Positions 5,704 through 15,348 of a DNA stretch of 42,112 nucleotides are shown here, piece after piece (position 1 is the stretch's first letter; every line of letters starts with the position of its first letter). Source of the stretch: Bacteroidales bacterium (GTDB lineage: Bacteria > Bacteroidota > Bacteroidia > Bacteroidales > Paludibacteraceae); NCBI GenBank assembly GCA_015061185.1, contig SUWZ01000031.1, positions 1 to 42,112 on the forward strand, in the 5' to 3' direction. The position numbers and the translations under genes were made by a program. The notes beneath the pieces were generated by a model. The model did no database searches. It worked only from the letters and a program-made list of their open reading frames with translations, and was not told the origin of the DNA.

Positions 5704-8700
5704 TTATTTCTTAAACACTTCAATTGTTCCTTTCATCTCTCTACCATCTTTTAAGATTAAAGAGTAGATATAAACACCCGGATCAGCCAATTCTCCGCGG
5801 AACATACCATCCCAACCATTATCAGAGTCGCTAACAACATCTCCATAACGATTATAAATGATTGTTCGATACCCCGGCATAAAGTCATCATTAATTCCGT
5901 CAGCTGTATGAGGTGTTATGACGGTTGGAATCTCAATATTATCAACCAAATTAGCAACAAGCGAGCCACTCGTAATGATCGGACAAGCACCATTGTCTGC
6001 CTTTACAAAATAAGTAACACTTGACGAAGGCATATCAGAAAATTGCAACTCATCTGTTATCGAAAGGATTTGTTCATTACCCTCCTCATCTACAGAGATC
6101 CAAGAGTATGGACCATAAACAAATGAAGATGTATCAACACTTAAATCAATATCTGCACCATATTCAAAAATCTTATTCGATGTACTCAATTCTATTTCAG
6201 CCGGTTTAGCCACCTGAACAAAGAACGAATCAGCCTCAGAATCTTGACATACACCATTTTTAGCAACAGCCCAAAGATTGGTTGAAGCATCCAATTTTAC
6301 TTTTCGGACAGAATCTGCTGTTTCCACACCATCAAACCAAACATACGTTTCTGGCAGACCCGATGTAGAACTAACAGAGAGTGTGATGCTATCATTGCCG
6401 GTCTGGCAAATAGCCGACTTATCGGCATTTATAGAAATTGACATCAACTCTTTCACCTCTACCGAAATTTCTTTTTTTACAGACGGACATTTGTTGTATT
6501 TAGAAAGAGCCGTCAATGAATATTCGGCTGATGTCGTTGGCAAAACCTTTATCGTATCTGTGGTTGAACCATCACTCCATGTCAAAGAAGAAATCGACAC
6601 ATCCTTTGAATCAATATACAACGAAACTTCATTGGTTTCGTTTTCACAAATCACAGATTTAGAAGATTGGAGAGTAATATCAATTGGGGAATCTATAACC
6701 AAACGAATTGTATCGAATTGTGCCGGACAATGCCCATACATGGAAGTTGCTTTCAAAATATAATCAATAGAATCAGCCTCTACAATGTATTCTGGAGAAG
6801 TTTCAGTATTATTCCACAAGAAAGAACCAATAGCACCGGAAAGAACTTCAGCAGAGAATTGAACATCATCTCCGAAACAGACCGTATCCTTATCTGATTT
6901 CAATGCAAAAGAAAGAGCCGGTTCAACAAAAATAGATTGTTTAAATTCGCTAACAACAACCGATTCATTTTCAATTGCCATACGAATCACAGAGGTTTCA
7001 TCTAATTTCAACACAAGAGTATCTTTGTTCTCGAACTCAGGAATCGCTTCAAACTCAGTTGCACTCTCTTTCTTAACAAACCATCTCAAAGCATATCCTT
7101 CAGCAATTGTTCCTACACTCTCTTTATCGGCAATCAACGTTATAGCATCATCCAATGCACAGATAGAATCGGGCCAATTAACAGGACGTAATGAATTCAA
7201 TCTCAAAGCAACAATATTGGAAATTTGATTGCTTCCACAACCGGACACTTGATTTTTCAAAAATTCAGCCAAATCTGCTTCTGAAACAGACGAAAGAACT
7301 CTGAAGTAAGACTCTTTCTTAAAATTAAGAGCAAAAATATTCTTTGACAAATCTGTTGTCGAAGGGACAATGGTTTCCCAATTTATAGTATCCGAAGATA
7401 CTTGGTAAGCAAAGACTCTATCAAATTTATCGTCTGACGGAAGAGTAATGGTCAATAGCACGCTATCCGTTGTCAACGGGATTTCGGTTAGTCCATCCGC
7501 TCCGATTGACAATTGAGGAGCGACACCACACTCTTCACCACCCACATAGAAGAATTTTTCGGAAACGACACCACTACCATCTTGAGTTGTCGCAGTCACT
7601 TTTACGAAACCTTCCGTAACGACCTTATTAGCGATTAAAACACCATCGCTGGAAACTCTCGCCAATATCTCGTTATCAGTGGACCAAACCAAATCTTTAA
7701 CAGTAGAATTTTGCGGATAAAAATCCGGAATCAATGTTAAACTATCACCATGAGAAATGCAAGCACACCCCAAAATATTTAAACGCTCTATTGCGACAGG
7801 ATCTTCCAAATAGATATAGATTGTGGTATCGTTTGAAATCACAAAAGTATCTCTATTATTTTCACCGTAGTGCAAGTAATATGAATAATTACCAGACTCA
7901 CAGAACAACTCTACGACACCATTATCATCCGTATAATTAGTACTATAGAACGCACTATCTTTATTTACATCCAACAAAATATTTACTCCCGGATTTTTAC
8001 TCTTTTCATACATTACGACATACTTAACATCATAAAGTTTAGTACCGGAAATAATATCAAAATTAAGATCGTAATCCTTCACAATAAAGTCGCGCACAAT
8101 ATCCAAGATTCTAATTTGATAACGCCCCGGAACCAAATAATCCCTAATCTCTCCGGAAGAGTTTGTACGCAAAGAAGAGTGAGAAGCATCATCATAATCA
8201 GTTGTAGGCAATAAATTTCCATCCTCACCATACTTATAAATATTACCAAACACACCATTAACAAGATCCAAATTAGCATCTTTAATAGTAATAGTCACGC
8301 ACCGCTTAACCGGCACCACAATGTATATTGTTGTATCGGGATTGAGAGGAGTTTTAATCGTAAACTTATTAGAATAGGTTCCATTATACTCATAATCCTT
8401 CAGGACATACTCAATAGTATAATCGTCCGGCACACAAATTGTCGGCTCAGAGAAGACCCAAGCCTCACCACTTGCTTGATAATTTTCATAATGAGTAGAA
8501 ACCGTTTTAGAATAAAGTTTACCATCCTTATCATACAGATTCATGCTCATAATTTGAGGATAAACCAACTTTCCATCATGCAAAAACTGAAATAAAACTT
8601 TCTGAGAAACAGGAGCCTTTGCTCTAAAAGTCAACGTTGTATCCGATCTCAATTCCACCCGTTGAGTGTCTCCCAAAACAGAAAACACATAGTCATCTTG

Positions 8701-10326
8701 CAAGAAACTACCGGAATATTTTCCTAAACTATCCGTAGTAATATCAGACATAAACAAAGCTGATTCAACATGCACATATTGACGAGATTCAAAAATCATT
8801 CCATTTATATCCAAAACGTTAATTTTGACGTTGTAATAAGGAGTTAACGTTATAGGGACACGCACCACCGAATCAGTTTCTGCCACTCTAAAAAAACCGC
8901 GATATCTCTGATTATAACCTTTTTCTGAAACATAGAAGGTAAAATTAAAAATACCACGAGGGCACAATACAGGTTTTTCAAATGAGAAAGTTCCATCAGG
9001 CATTGGTATAGGGAAATAAGACCAATTTCTTGTAACATCTTTATTGTTCCACAATACAACTTCAGAAATTGAAATTGGTTCAAATTTCTCTTCTCCGTAA
9101 AAGAAATCAAAATAAACCTCTGTAAAATCACTTCCATCCAAATAAAAATAGAGTGTTGTATCAGAGGTAACAGAGACCCCATAAACCGTATCATTAAGAA
9201 CAGCAACATCGTAAGCATAATCAGGAGTAACAAACCATCCTGCCCAACCACTGCCATCAGTCAAATTATACTTAGACTCCAACCCCTTCATCGGATCCAA
9301 CAAACTACATAGCACATTTGGGATAGGAGTTATGCTATCCGATTTCATAAGAACTTTTACATTAATCGAATAAGGAGTACCGGGAGTCACCTCGTCCTCA
9401 ATACCCATCTCTTCTTCAACATCTTCTTCCTCTGTACCTTCTTGAGAGCCACTTGATGCCGGCAAATCAGGCAAAACAATGTTGACAATATTTTTCACCA
9501 AGGCATCATTATCATCAACAATAAACGTATCAACAATTGTTCCATAATCCTTAGTTTCGACCGTACACGAGTATGTGCCGGCAGGACAAGAAACATAGTT
9601 ATCTGTTGTATTATACAAGTAGTAACCATGAGCAACTACATTACTATGAGCATCAACAGCACCAAACAGATATAAACTATCCGGTGCAATATGCGTCACC
9701 AAAATATCCTTCGCATATACATCAACCTTCTCTCCACTCTTTTTAACGAAACAGAAGTGAGTCTGGTGAGTAATTTCTCCACTCGTAACAATTACTGAAG
9801 AATTAATATTCTCATCATTCACCTCTATGGTCTCTGTTCCTCTAAACGTTGTATAGGTGTATCTACCCTTTGGCAAAACGAAGGTTGCTACACCATTGAC
9901 ATCCGAAAACTTTTCACTGACGTATGTCTTTTCCCCATCATCAGATAGTTTATGAATAGTAGCCTTTTTACCCTCAAGAAGAGTACTTGCATCATCTTTG
10001 AACGTAATAGTAACTGTTCGATAATCTAAATCAATCCAAACCCAATCGGACTTTTTTATCGTAAAAGAACCGGTATTACAATCACCGTAGTCAAATGAAT
10101 AGGTATAATCGCCCTCCGGTATGGACATATCTACCAAACGACCACTTGCATCCGTCTGATAATTTTTATACAATACTCCATCCTTCTTGACATCAACAGA
10201 CAAACCTGAAACCGGTTTATTCTTTACATCTGAAATTTCAAATATTAAAATACCCTGAGAATTCACACTACTGATTTTAGCACAAAACAACAAAACCAGT
10301 ACAAGAGCCTTAAAAAAGAACTTCAT
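5704..10326 (-). CDS. Giant surface protein with type B T9SS sorting domain
   Basis: A 1540-residue protein. The start chosen is the ATG at 10326 (MKFFFKALVLVLLFCAKISSVNSQ, a clear signal peptide, preceded by AGAAGG); the open frame extends 27 codons further, but the promoter at 10405-10435 overlaps it. The N-terminal two-thirds is a series of carboxypeptidase-regulatory/Cna-B-like beta domains of roughly 100 residues with GxYxY-type endings. An acidic linker (TEEEDVEEEMGIEDE) lies near 290-312. A Big_2-type Ig domain is near 855-925, followed by Cys-containing PKD/Ig-like repeats with SxSVICENE-type openings. The last 75 residues (ITPHTADGINDDF, IYNRYGDVV, NGWDGMFRG, GVYIYSL) match the gliding-motility C-terminal (type B) sorting domain. 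The likely role is a secreted adhesin or structural surface fibre; the ligand is unknown. Confidence 0.88.
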   Translation of the reverse strand: MKFFFKALVLVLLFCAKISSVNSQGILIFEISDVKNKPVSGLSVDVKKDGVLYKNYQTDASGRLVDMSIPEGDYTYSFDYGDCNTGSFTIKKSDWVWIDLDYRTVTITFKDDASTLLEGKKATIHKLSDDGEKTYVSEKFSDVNGVATFVLPKGRYTYTTFRGTETIEVNDENINSSVIVTSGEITHQTHFCFVKKSGEKVDVYAKDILVTHIAPDSLYLFGAVDAHSNVVAHGYYLYNTTDNYVSCPAGTYSCTVETKDYGTIVDTFIVDDNDALVKNIVNIVLPDLPASSGSQEGTEEEDVEEEMGIEDEVTPGTPYSINVKVLMKSDSITPIPNVLCSLLDPMKGLESKYNLTDGSGWAGWFVTPDYAYDVAVLNDTVYGVSVTSDTTLYFYLDGSDFTEVYFDFFYGEEKFEPISISEVVLWNNKDVTRNWSYFPIPMPDGTFSFEKPVLCPRGIFNFTFYVSEKGYNQRYRGFFRVAETDSVVRVPITLTPYYNVKINVLDINGMIFESRQYVHVESALFMSDITTDSLGKYSGSFLQDDYVFSVLGDTQRVELRSDTTLTFRAKAPVSQKVLFQFLHDGKLVYPQIMSMNLYDKDGKLYSKTVSTHYENYQASGEAWVFSEPTICVPDDYTIEYVLKDYEYNGTYSNKFTIKTPLNPDTTIYIVVPVKRCVTITIKDANLDLVNGVFGNIYKYGEDGNLLPTTDYDDASHSSLRTNSSGEIRDYLVPGRYQIRILDIVRDFIVKDYDLNFDIISGTKLYDVKYVVMYEKSKNPGVNILLDVNKDSAFYSTNYTDDNGVVELFCESGNYSYYLHYGENNRDTFVISNDTTIYIYLEDPVAIERLNILGCACISHGDSLTLIPDFYPQNSTVKDLVWSTDNEILARVSSDGVLIANKVVTEGFVKVTATTQDGSGVVSEKFFYVGGEECGVAPQLSIGADGLTEIPLTTDSVLLTITLPSDDKFDRVFAYQVSSDTINWETIVPSTTDLSKNIFALNFKKESYFRVLSSVSEADLAEFLKNQVSGCGSNQISNIVALRLNSLRPVNWPDSICALDDAITLIADKESVGTIAEGYALRWFVKKESATEFEAIPEFENKDTLVLKLDETSVIRMAIENESVVVSEFKQSIFVEPALSFALKSDKDTVCFGDDVQFSAEVLSGAIGSFLWNNTETSPEYIVEADSIDYILKATSMYGHCPAQFDTIRLVIDSPIDITLQSSKSVICENETNEVSLYIDSKDVSISSLTWSDGSTTDTIKVLPTTSAEYSLTALSKYNKCPSVKKEISVEVKELMSISINADKSAICQTGNDSITLSVSSTSGLPETYVWFDGVETADSVRKVKLDASTNLWAVAKNGVCQDSEADSFFVQVAKPAEIELSTSNKIFEYGADIDLSVDTSSFVYGPYSWISVDEEGNEQILSITDELQFSDMPSSSVTYFVKADNGACPIITSGSLVANLVDNIEIPTVITPHTADGINDDFMPGYRTIIYNRYGDVVSDSDNGWDGMFRGELADPGVYIYSLILKDGREMKGTIEVFKK

Positions 10327-10404
10327 TTCGCCTTCTAATATAAAATTTATAAAATTACCCTTTTTCGCAATCACACAGATTACTAATAATTGTAAAAAAC
10401 GGTG

Positions 10405-10435
10405 CAAAATTACATATAATAATTAAAATTATCAA
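10405..10435 (-). promoter_or_regulatory. Promoter of the adhesin-OmpA-PorP operon
   Basis: The minus strand has TTG (10435-10433), 20 bases and TAATTTTG (10412-10405). The predicted start near 10398 gives a leader of about 72 bases before the ATG at 10326. No other promoter-like match is seen between the three genes. Confidence 0.65.
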
Positions 10436-10506
10436 GTCTTATGAAACGATATTTTAAAAGTTTCCCATTATTGCTTAACAAGTAGAGTCTGTAGAGTCAA
10501 CTAGCA

Positions 10507-10553
10507 AGAGTGAAATTAATTATTTACTCTAAATAAAATTTAAACAACTTCTT
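10507..10553 (+). repeat. Dispersed promoter-region element, copy A
   Basis: AGAGT (10507-10511) can pair with ACTCT (10526-10530). A 21-bp block (10532-10552) containing AAATTTAAACAACTTCT follows and occurs again at 37250-37270 and, inverted with one change, at 37076-37096. A partial second ACAACTTCT follows at 10557-10565. It lies between the end of the efflux operon and the promoter of the adhesin operon. Function unknown. Confidence 0.5.
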
Positions 10554-10614
10554 AAACAACTTCTAAGTTATTTTCTGAAGGGTTTACCCTCTTTTATTTT
10601 AGAAAAAAAGTTCA

Positions 10615-11718
10615 TTAACTTCTCTTTTTGTAAGTCACTATCGCCAAGAAATTAAAAAAGAGAGCGAAAAGAAGCAATGCAAAGTAGGAACTCCATAAAT
10701 CAATAAATCCGGCTCCTTTCAAATAGACTGCACGCAGAATATCCACGAAATAACGAGGAGGAAGAAACAATGTAATATTTTGCGCCCAAAGAGGCATAGA
10801 ATCAACCGGAGTAAGCAAACCGCTAAGCAACATAAAATTCATGATAAAAAAGAACATCACAAACATGGTTTGTTGCATTGTCTCAGACAAGTTTGCGATA
10901 GTAAGGCTAAAACCAGAGATAACCAAAATAAATAGAGCAGCCCCTAAATAGATGAGTCCGACATTTCCAACGGGAGATAATCCATAAACAAGTTTGGCCA
11001 CAATCATCGCAATAGTAAGGACAAACATTCCGATTATCCAATACGGGATAAGTTTTGAGAGCGTAAAAACCAATCGAGAGACAGGAGTTACATTAATCTG
11101 CTCAATTGTACCCTTCTCCTTTTCTCCAACAATACTAAGAGCTGGAAGGAAACCGCATATCAAGATAAAGAGGATAATCATCAATGCCGGAATCATATAA
11201 TGTCTATAGTTGAGAGTTGGATTAAAGCGATTTTCGATGGATATTAGTTCCGACACATTGGTTCTGCCGGCCTCTTCTGTTAGTTCCGACAAGGAGAAAG
11301 CAATCGTCTGCACAACATATTGCATACCCAATGCCCCTTTTGTAGCATTAACAGCATTAGCCGTTACACCAATTTTCATAGGGGAATCCAACATCAGAGA
11401 TTGTTCAAACCGATTAGGCACTTGCACAATTACATCCACCTCTCCCCTTTCTAAGGCAAACATCGCCTCTGGATATTCAGTTGTAGCGATAGATAAACAG
11501 AGATAGTCTGAAGCATTGATATGAGAAGCGATACGAGCAGATGTGGAAGATTGATCCTGATCGACCAAAGCCACATTAACATTACGCACATCCATGGTCA
11601 TGATAAGCGGCATAAGGAGCATTACCATAATCGGGAATACAATTATCAGTTTCGGAAGGAAAGAATTTCGCCGAATTTGCAAAAACTCTTTTTGAAGTAA
11701 TACAACGAAAGCTCTCAT
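10615..11718 (-). CDS. ABC-2 type efflux permease (YhhJ/YbhR-like), second permease
   Basis: A 367-residue membrane protein. One transmembrane segment lies near the N-terminus (LPKLIIVFPIMVMLLMPLIM). A large extracytoplasmic region follows (VNVALVDQDQSSTSARI and DVIVQVPNRFEQ), then five C-terminal membrane segments, including the PALSIVGEKEKGTIEQINVTPV loop typical of the ABC2_membrane_3 family. The ATG at 11718 is preferred over upstream alternatives because it starts 4 bp after the stop of the preceding permease gene. With the companion permease it should form the heterodimeric membrane part of a drug or metabolite exporter. It is the last gene of the TetR-led operon. Confidence 0.88.
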   Translation of the reverse strand: MRAFVVLLQKEFLQIRRNSFLPKLIIVFPIMVMLLMPLIMTMDVRNVNVALVDQDQSSTSARIASHINASDYLCLSIATTEYPEAMFALERGEVDVIVQVPNRFEQSLMLDSPMKIGVTANAVNATKGALGMQYVVQTIAFSLSELTEEAGRTNVSELISIENRFNPTLNYRHYMIPALMIILFILICGFLPALSIVGEKEKGTIEQINVTPVSRLVFTLSKLIPYWIIGMFVLTIAMIVAKLVYGLSPVGNVGLIYLGAALFILVISGFSLTIANLSETMQQTMFVMFFFIMNFMLLSGLLTPVDSMPLWAQNITLFLPPRYFVDILRAVYLKGAGFIDLWSSYFALLLFALFFNFLAIVTYKKRS

Positions 11719-11722
11719 ACTA

Positions 11723-12820
11723 TTATTCCAGTTTATCATTAAACTTTTTGAGCGAGACAACAATCAACATGAGAGTCATACCCACCAATATCAAGCAATT
11801 TTTCCAGACATCAAGGAGCGAAAGTCCTTGGATCATCATTTTACGAATAGCATCTATATACCAACGTGCAGGGACAATATTTGAGACTACCTGAAAGAAA
11901 GTTGGCAAATTTTCAATCGGGAACAACATTCCGGAGAGCATCAAAATAGGCATCATCATCACCATGGCAGAAATAAGTAAAGCAGCGACCTGCGTTTCTG
12001 CAATCGTAGAGATAAGCAGTCCTAAAGAGAGGGATAGCACCAAATATAGCAGCGAGAGGAGAAAAATTCCCCCAACTCCACCAGACATAGGTACATCAAG
12101 CAAATAACGCGCCAACAAGAGGATCAATATCAAGACAATGCAAGATATCAAAAAGTAGGGAATCATTTTAGCAAAAACGATTTTAAAGGGTCTGACAGGC
12201 GAAACCAACAAGACCTCCATTGTTCCAACCTCTTTTTCTCTGACAATAGAGACTGAAGTCATCATTGCACACACCAAAATAAAGACAAGTCCCATAATTC
12301 CCGGTACAAAATTGTAGGCAGATTTCATTTGCGGATTAAACAACAATCTCGTCTCAAACAACATTTGTTGCGAAGCCTTATCTAACAAAACATTTTGCAA
12401 ATAGAGTGTAGCAGAGCCGGCCGTATTTACATTGGAGGCATCAACAATGATTTGAATGATAGGTTTCACCGGAATCCCATTCAAGGAATGCGCCAAATAT
12501 CGATCAAAATCTTTATCAAAGACAACCACAGCCCCCACTTTACCGGAACGCAAATATTTATCTATCTCCGAATTGTCGATATAGCCAAAGAAAGAAAAAT
12601 AGTTATTACGAGCCATCTTATCAACAGCCTCCTCTACTCCATCGGTTCTATTAGGAGCCACCACAGCAACATTAACATTGTTAACTTCGGTTGAAATAGC
12701 AAATCCAAATAAAACCATTAACAAAATGGGAATACACATAACAATAAGCATTGTTCTCGTATCCCTTAAAATATGTAATGACTCCTTCTTAACGAAGGCA
12801 AAAAAATTACTAAATCCCAT
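11723..12820 (-). CDS. ABC-2 type efflux permease (YbhS-like), first permease
   Basis: A 365-residue membrane protein beginning MGFSNFFAFVKKESLHILRD. The first membrane segment is MLIVMCIPILLMVLFGFAIS, then comes an extracytoplasmic domain (VNVAVVAPNRTDGVEEAV) and five more segments. The REKEVGTMEVLLVSPVRP loop between segments is the ABC2_membrane_3 signature. The ATG at 12820 is chosen because it follows the TAG of the ATPase gene after one base; a longer frame would run 24 bases back into that gene. It resembles the next permease in architecture, so the pair probably arose by duplication and works as a heterodimer. Confidence 0.88.
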   Translation of the reverse strand: MGFSNFFAFVKKESLHILRDTRTMLIVMCIPILLMVLFGFAISTEVNNVNVAVVAPNRTDGVEEAVDKMARNNYFSFFGYIDNSEIDKYLRSGKVGAVVVFDKDFDRYLAHSLNGIPVKPIIQIIVDASNVNTAGSATLYLQNVLLDKASQQMLFETRLLFNPQMKSAYNFVPGIMGLVFILVCAMMTSVSIVREKEVGTMEVLLVSPVRPFKIVFAKMIPYFLISCIVLILILLLARYLLDVPMSGGVGGIFLLSLLYLVLSLSLGLLISTIAETQVAALLISAMVMMMPILMLSGMLFPIENLPTFFQVVSNIVPARWYIDAIRKMMIQGLSLLDVWKNCLILVGMTLMLIVVSLKKFNDKLE

Positions 12821-12821
12821 A

Positions 12822-13562
12822 CTAATCGCACCGTTTTGCACCACGAGCTATGACCCGAAAGACTTCGTCCATAGATTCTGCGGCAAATTCTCTTTTTAAA
12901 TTCCGAGGTGTATCAAGAGCTCTCACCTCACCATCAACCATTATAGATAGTCGCGAACAATACTCCGCCTCGTCCATATAATGCGTGGTAACAAAAATCG
13001 TGGTTCCCTTTTCAGCCGTCTCATAGATTAATTCCCAAAATTGGCGTCTTGTCAAAGGATCTACACCACCAGTGGGTTCATCCAGAAAAACCACCTTAGG
13101 CTCATGAATATTGGCGATAGCAAACGAAAGTTTTTGTTTCCACCCAAGAGGCAAAGCCCCCACAAGCGTATTACGTTCAGAAGAGAAATTCAACCGTTCT
13201 AAAAGCTGGCAGGAACGCTGTTCTGTCTGCGCTTTAGACAAGTTGTATATTCCGGCAAAAAGTTGAATATTCTCTCCAACCGTTAGGTCATTGTAGAGCG
13301 AAAAACGCTGACTCATATACCCAATATGCTGTTTTATCAACTCCCCCTCTTTCATCACATCAAAGCCAGCCACGCTCCCACTTCCTGAAGTAGGAAAACT
13401 CAATCCACACAACATGCGCATTGCAGTGGTTTTTCCGGCACCATTTGCACCCAAGAATCCAAATATCTCTCCACGCAACACGTCAAACGATATATTATTA
13501 ACCGCTGTAAAGTTGCCAAAGCACTTTGTAAGATTTCTGACTGATATAACTACCTCATTCAT
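12822..13562 (-). CDS. ABC transporter ATPase, second nucleotide-binding subunit
   Basis: A 246-residue ABC ATPase. It has Walker A GANGAGKTT (about 37-45), a Q-loop near IGYMSQRFSLY, Walker B VVFLDEPTGGVD and an H-loop His in FVTTHYMDEAEYCS. The signature motif is degenerate (LPLGWKQKLSFA rather than LSGGxxQ). Start and the stop of the upstream ATPase overlap as ATGA (13562-13559), indicating translational coupling. In E. coli YbhF the two ATPase domains are one polypeptide; here they are two genes. The intact H-loop here and intact signature in the partner suggest complementary asymmetric sites. Confidence 0.9.
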   Translation of the reverse strand: MNEVVISVRNLTKCFGNFTAVNNISFDVLRGEIFGFLGANGAGKTTAMRMLCGLSFPTSGSGSVAGFDVMKEGELIKQHIGYMSQRFSLYNDLTVGENIQLFAGIYNLSKAQTEQRSCQLLERLNFSSERNTLVGALPLGWKQKLSFAIANIHEPKVVFLDEPTGGVDPLTRRQFWELIYETAEKGTTIFVTTHYMDEAEYCSRLSIMVDGEVRALDTPRNLKREFAAESMDEVFRVIARGAKRCD

Positions 13563-14458
13563 CGTTTCATTAATTTAATAAAGAGATCCTCAATGGTAGG
13601 TTGAGCCACACACATTTCAAAATCGTCGCAATGATTCATTTGCCGAGCAAACATCTCTGCGTCAAAAGCATCTGTCGCCACCAAATGATGAAATTCACCA
13701 AAAGGATAACATTCTGTTACGCCCTCGAAACCACGAGCCATTTCGAGCAAAGCATACATATTTTTGGAACGAATAGCCCAAAGAGGCGATTGAAATGAAG
13801 CCACCAATTGATGCGGAGAATCTACCCCCAGCAGACGCCCCTCATTGCACAATGCAATACGATCGCAAAGGGAAGCCTCATCCATATAGGGGGTGGAGAC
13901 CAAGATAGAGATTCCACGCTGTTTTAAATCCGCCAACATAGACCAAAACTCGCTTCGCGAGACCGCATCGACACCGGTTGTAGGTTCGTCCAAAAACAAA
14001 ACTTTAGGACGATGTATCAAAGCACATGAAAGAGCCAATTTCTGCTTCATACCACCCGATAATTTACCGGCACGACGATTTTTGAAGGGTTCAATCTGCT
14101 TATAAATAGGCTCTACTAACTCGTATGAATCCCTAACAGAGGCACCAAAAAGAGCGGCAAAGAAATTCAAATTCTCTTCTACTGTTAAATCTTGATAAAG
14201 AGAAAAAGTTCCCGGCATATATCCCACGCAAGAGCGAATAGCAAGATAATCATCAATGATATCCCAACCTGCCACCTTAGCACTACCCGAATCGGGCGTC
14301 AGTAAAGTTGTCAGCAACCTAAACAAAGTCGTTTTCCCTGCTCCATCCGGACCAATCAGTCCGAATAGTTCTCCATTACGCACCGAAAACGAGACGTTGT
14401 CAAGAGCCTTAACCTTGCCATAACTCTTTGATAAATTATCTATTACTATAGCCTCCAT
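13559..14458 (-). CDS. ABC transporter ATPase, first nucleotide-binding subunit
   Basis: A 299-residue ABC ATPase with Walker A GPDGAGKTT, Q-loop VGYMPGTFSLYQDL (Gln of the usual position replaced), signature LSGGMKQK and Walker B VLFLDEPTTGVD. The H-loop reads VSTPYMDEA, with Pro instead of the switch His. The roughly 80-residue C-terminal extension (residues 215-299) is usual for DrrA/YbhF-like exporters. The ATG at 14458 follows the TAG of the HlyD gene after one base. The loss of the switch His in one of two subunits implies one degenerate ATP site, a pattern known from the N-terminal half of YbhF/RbbA-type proteins. Confidence 0.9.
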   Translation of the reverse strand: MEAIVIDNLSKSYGKVKALDNVSFSVRNGELFGLIGPDGAGKTTLFRLLTTLLTPDSGSAKVAGWDIIDDYLAIRSCVGYMPGTFSLYQDLTVEENLNFFAALFGASVRDSYELVEPIYKQIEPFKNRRAGKLSGGMKQKLALSCALIHRPKVLFLDEPTTGVDAVSRSEFWSMLADLKQRGISILVSTPYMDEASLCDRIALCNEGRLLGVDSPHQLVASFQSPLWAIRSKNMYALLEMARGFEGVTECYPFGEFHHLVATDAFDAEMFARQMNHCDDFEMCVAQPTIEDLFIKLMKR

Positions 14459-14459
14459 A

Positions 14460-15344
14460 CTACAATTTCACTTCGCCGGAAAGACCTATTTTTAATCGTC
14501 CGTCATTCTGAACCTTAATTTTCACAGCATAAACCAAATTGGCACGAGAATCTTGCGTCTGTATTGTCTTCGGTGTAAATTCGCTCTCGTCCGAGATCCA
14601 CGAGATTTCACCCTTATAATCAAACCGAGCCTCACCTCCAAAATTAGCAACTACTGTCACGGTATCCCCTAACTTAAGATTTGCCAACTGAGCGGAAGTA
14701 AAATAGGCACGCAGAAAAATATTATTAAGGTCTGCCACTTTCATAAGCGGTTTACCAACAGCCGCCAATTCACCCGCCTCCATATACTTCACCAACACAA
14801 CACCATTGATTGGAGATGCGATACGACATTTAGCCAAGCGATCGTCCAATATCTCTATTTGAGCCTCCAATGCAGAGACATTGCTATTGATGGATGAGGT
14901 ATTTTTGTCTAACGAAGAGAGCGTAGCAGACAACTGACTCTCTAACACCCTGATTTTCGCCTGCAAATCATCTTTCTGTTTAGGCGTTGCAGCCCCATCA
15001 CGAAGCATATTTTCAACTCTCCGCAACTCTACGTTTTGAGTAGCGATCTGCTCCTTCAAAGAAGCCACCTGTTTTTCTACATCCGGACGAGACTTCAACA
15101 AAGCCGACTGTTGTGCCAGAAGTTGTTTACGTTGAAGAAAGATAGGGAGAGTATCTATCACCCCCACCATCTCACCGGCGGAGACACTCGCACCCTCTTC
15201 CACCTCAAAATTAAGAATGCGTCCTGTAGCCTCAGAAGAAACAACAATCTCTGTGGCATCAAATGTTCCTTGCGCATCAAACGTTTTTTCTTCACCACAC
15301 GAAAGCACAAAAAACGGAATGAAAAGATAGAAAATTCGTTTCAT
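14460..15344 (-). CDS. HlyD-family periplasmic adaptor lipoprotein (YbhG-like)
   Basis: A 294-residue protein. A lipoprotein signal (MKRIFYLFIPFFVLSCGEE, lipobox LSC at residues 14-16) indicates inner-membrane lipid anchoring. A biotinyl-lipoyl half-motif follows (ILNFEVEEGASVSAGEMVGVID), then a long alpha-hairpin (about 75-165, LEAQIEILDDRLAKCRI at the return), the second lipoyl half (SPINGVVLVKYMEAGELAAVG) and a beta-barrel domain (LRAYFTSAQLANLKLGD). It links the ABC permeases to the TolC-type channel encoded just upstream. Confidence 0.9.
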   Translation of the reverse strand: MKRIFYLFIPFFVLSCGEEKTFDAQGTFDATEIVVSSEATGRILNFEVEEGASVSAGEMVGVIDTLPIFLQRKQLLAQQSALLKSRPDVEKQVASLKEQIATQNVELRRVENMLRDGAATPKQKDDLQAKIRVLESQLSATLSSLDKNTSSINSNVSALEAQIEILDDRLAKCRIASPINGVVLVKYMEAGELAAVGKPLMKVADLNNIFLRAYFTSAQLANLKLGDTVTVVANFGGEARFDYKGEISWISDESEFTPKTIQTQDSRANLVYAVKIKVQNDGRLKIGLSGEVKL

Positions 15345-15348
15345 AAAT

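Noticed and set aside
10557-10590. Intrinsic terminator of the efflux operon
   Set aside because: Only a short GGGT/ACCC stem is possible and no T-run follows on the minus strand.
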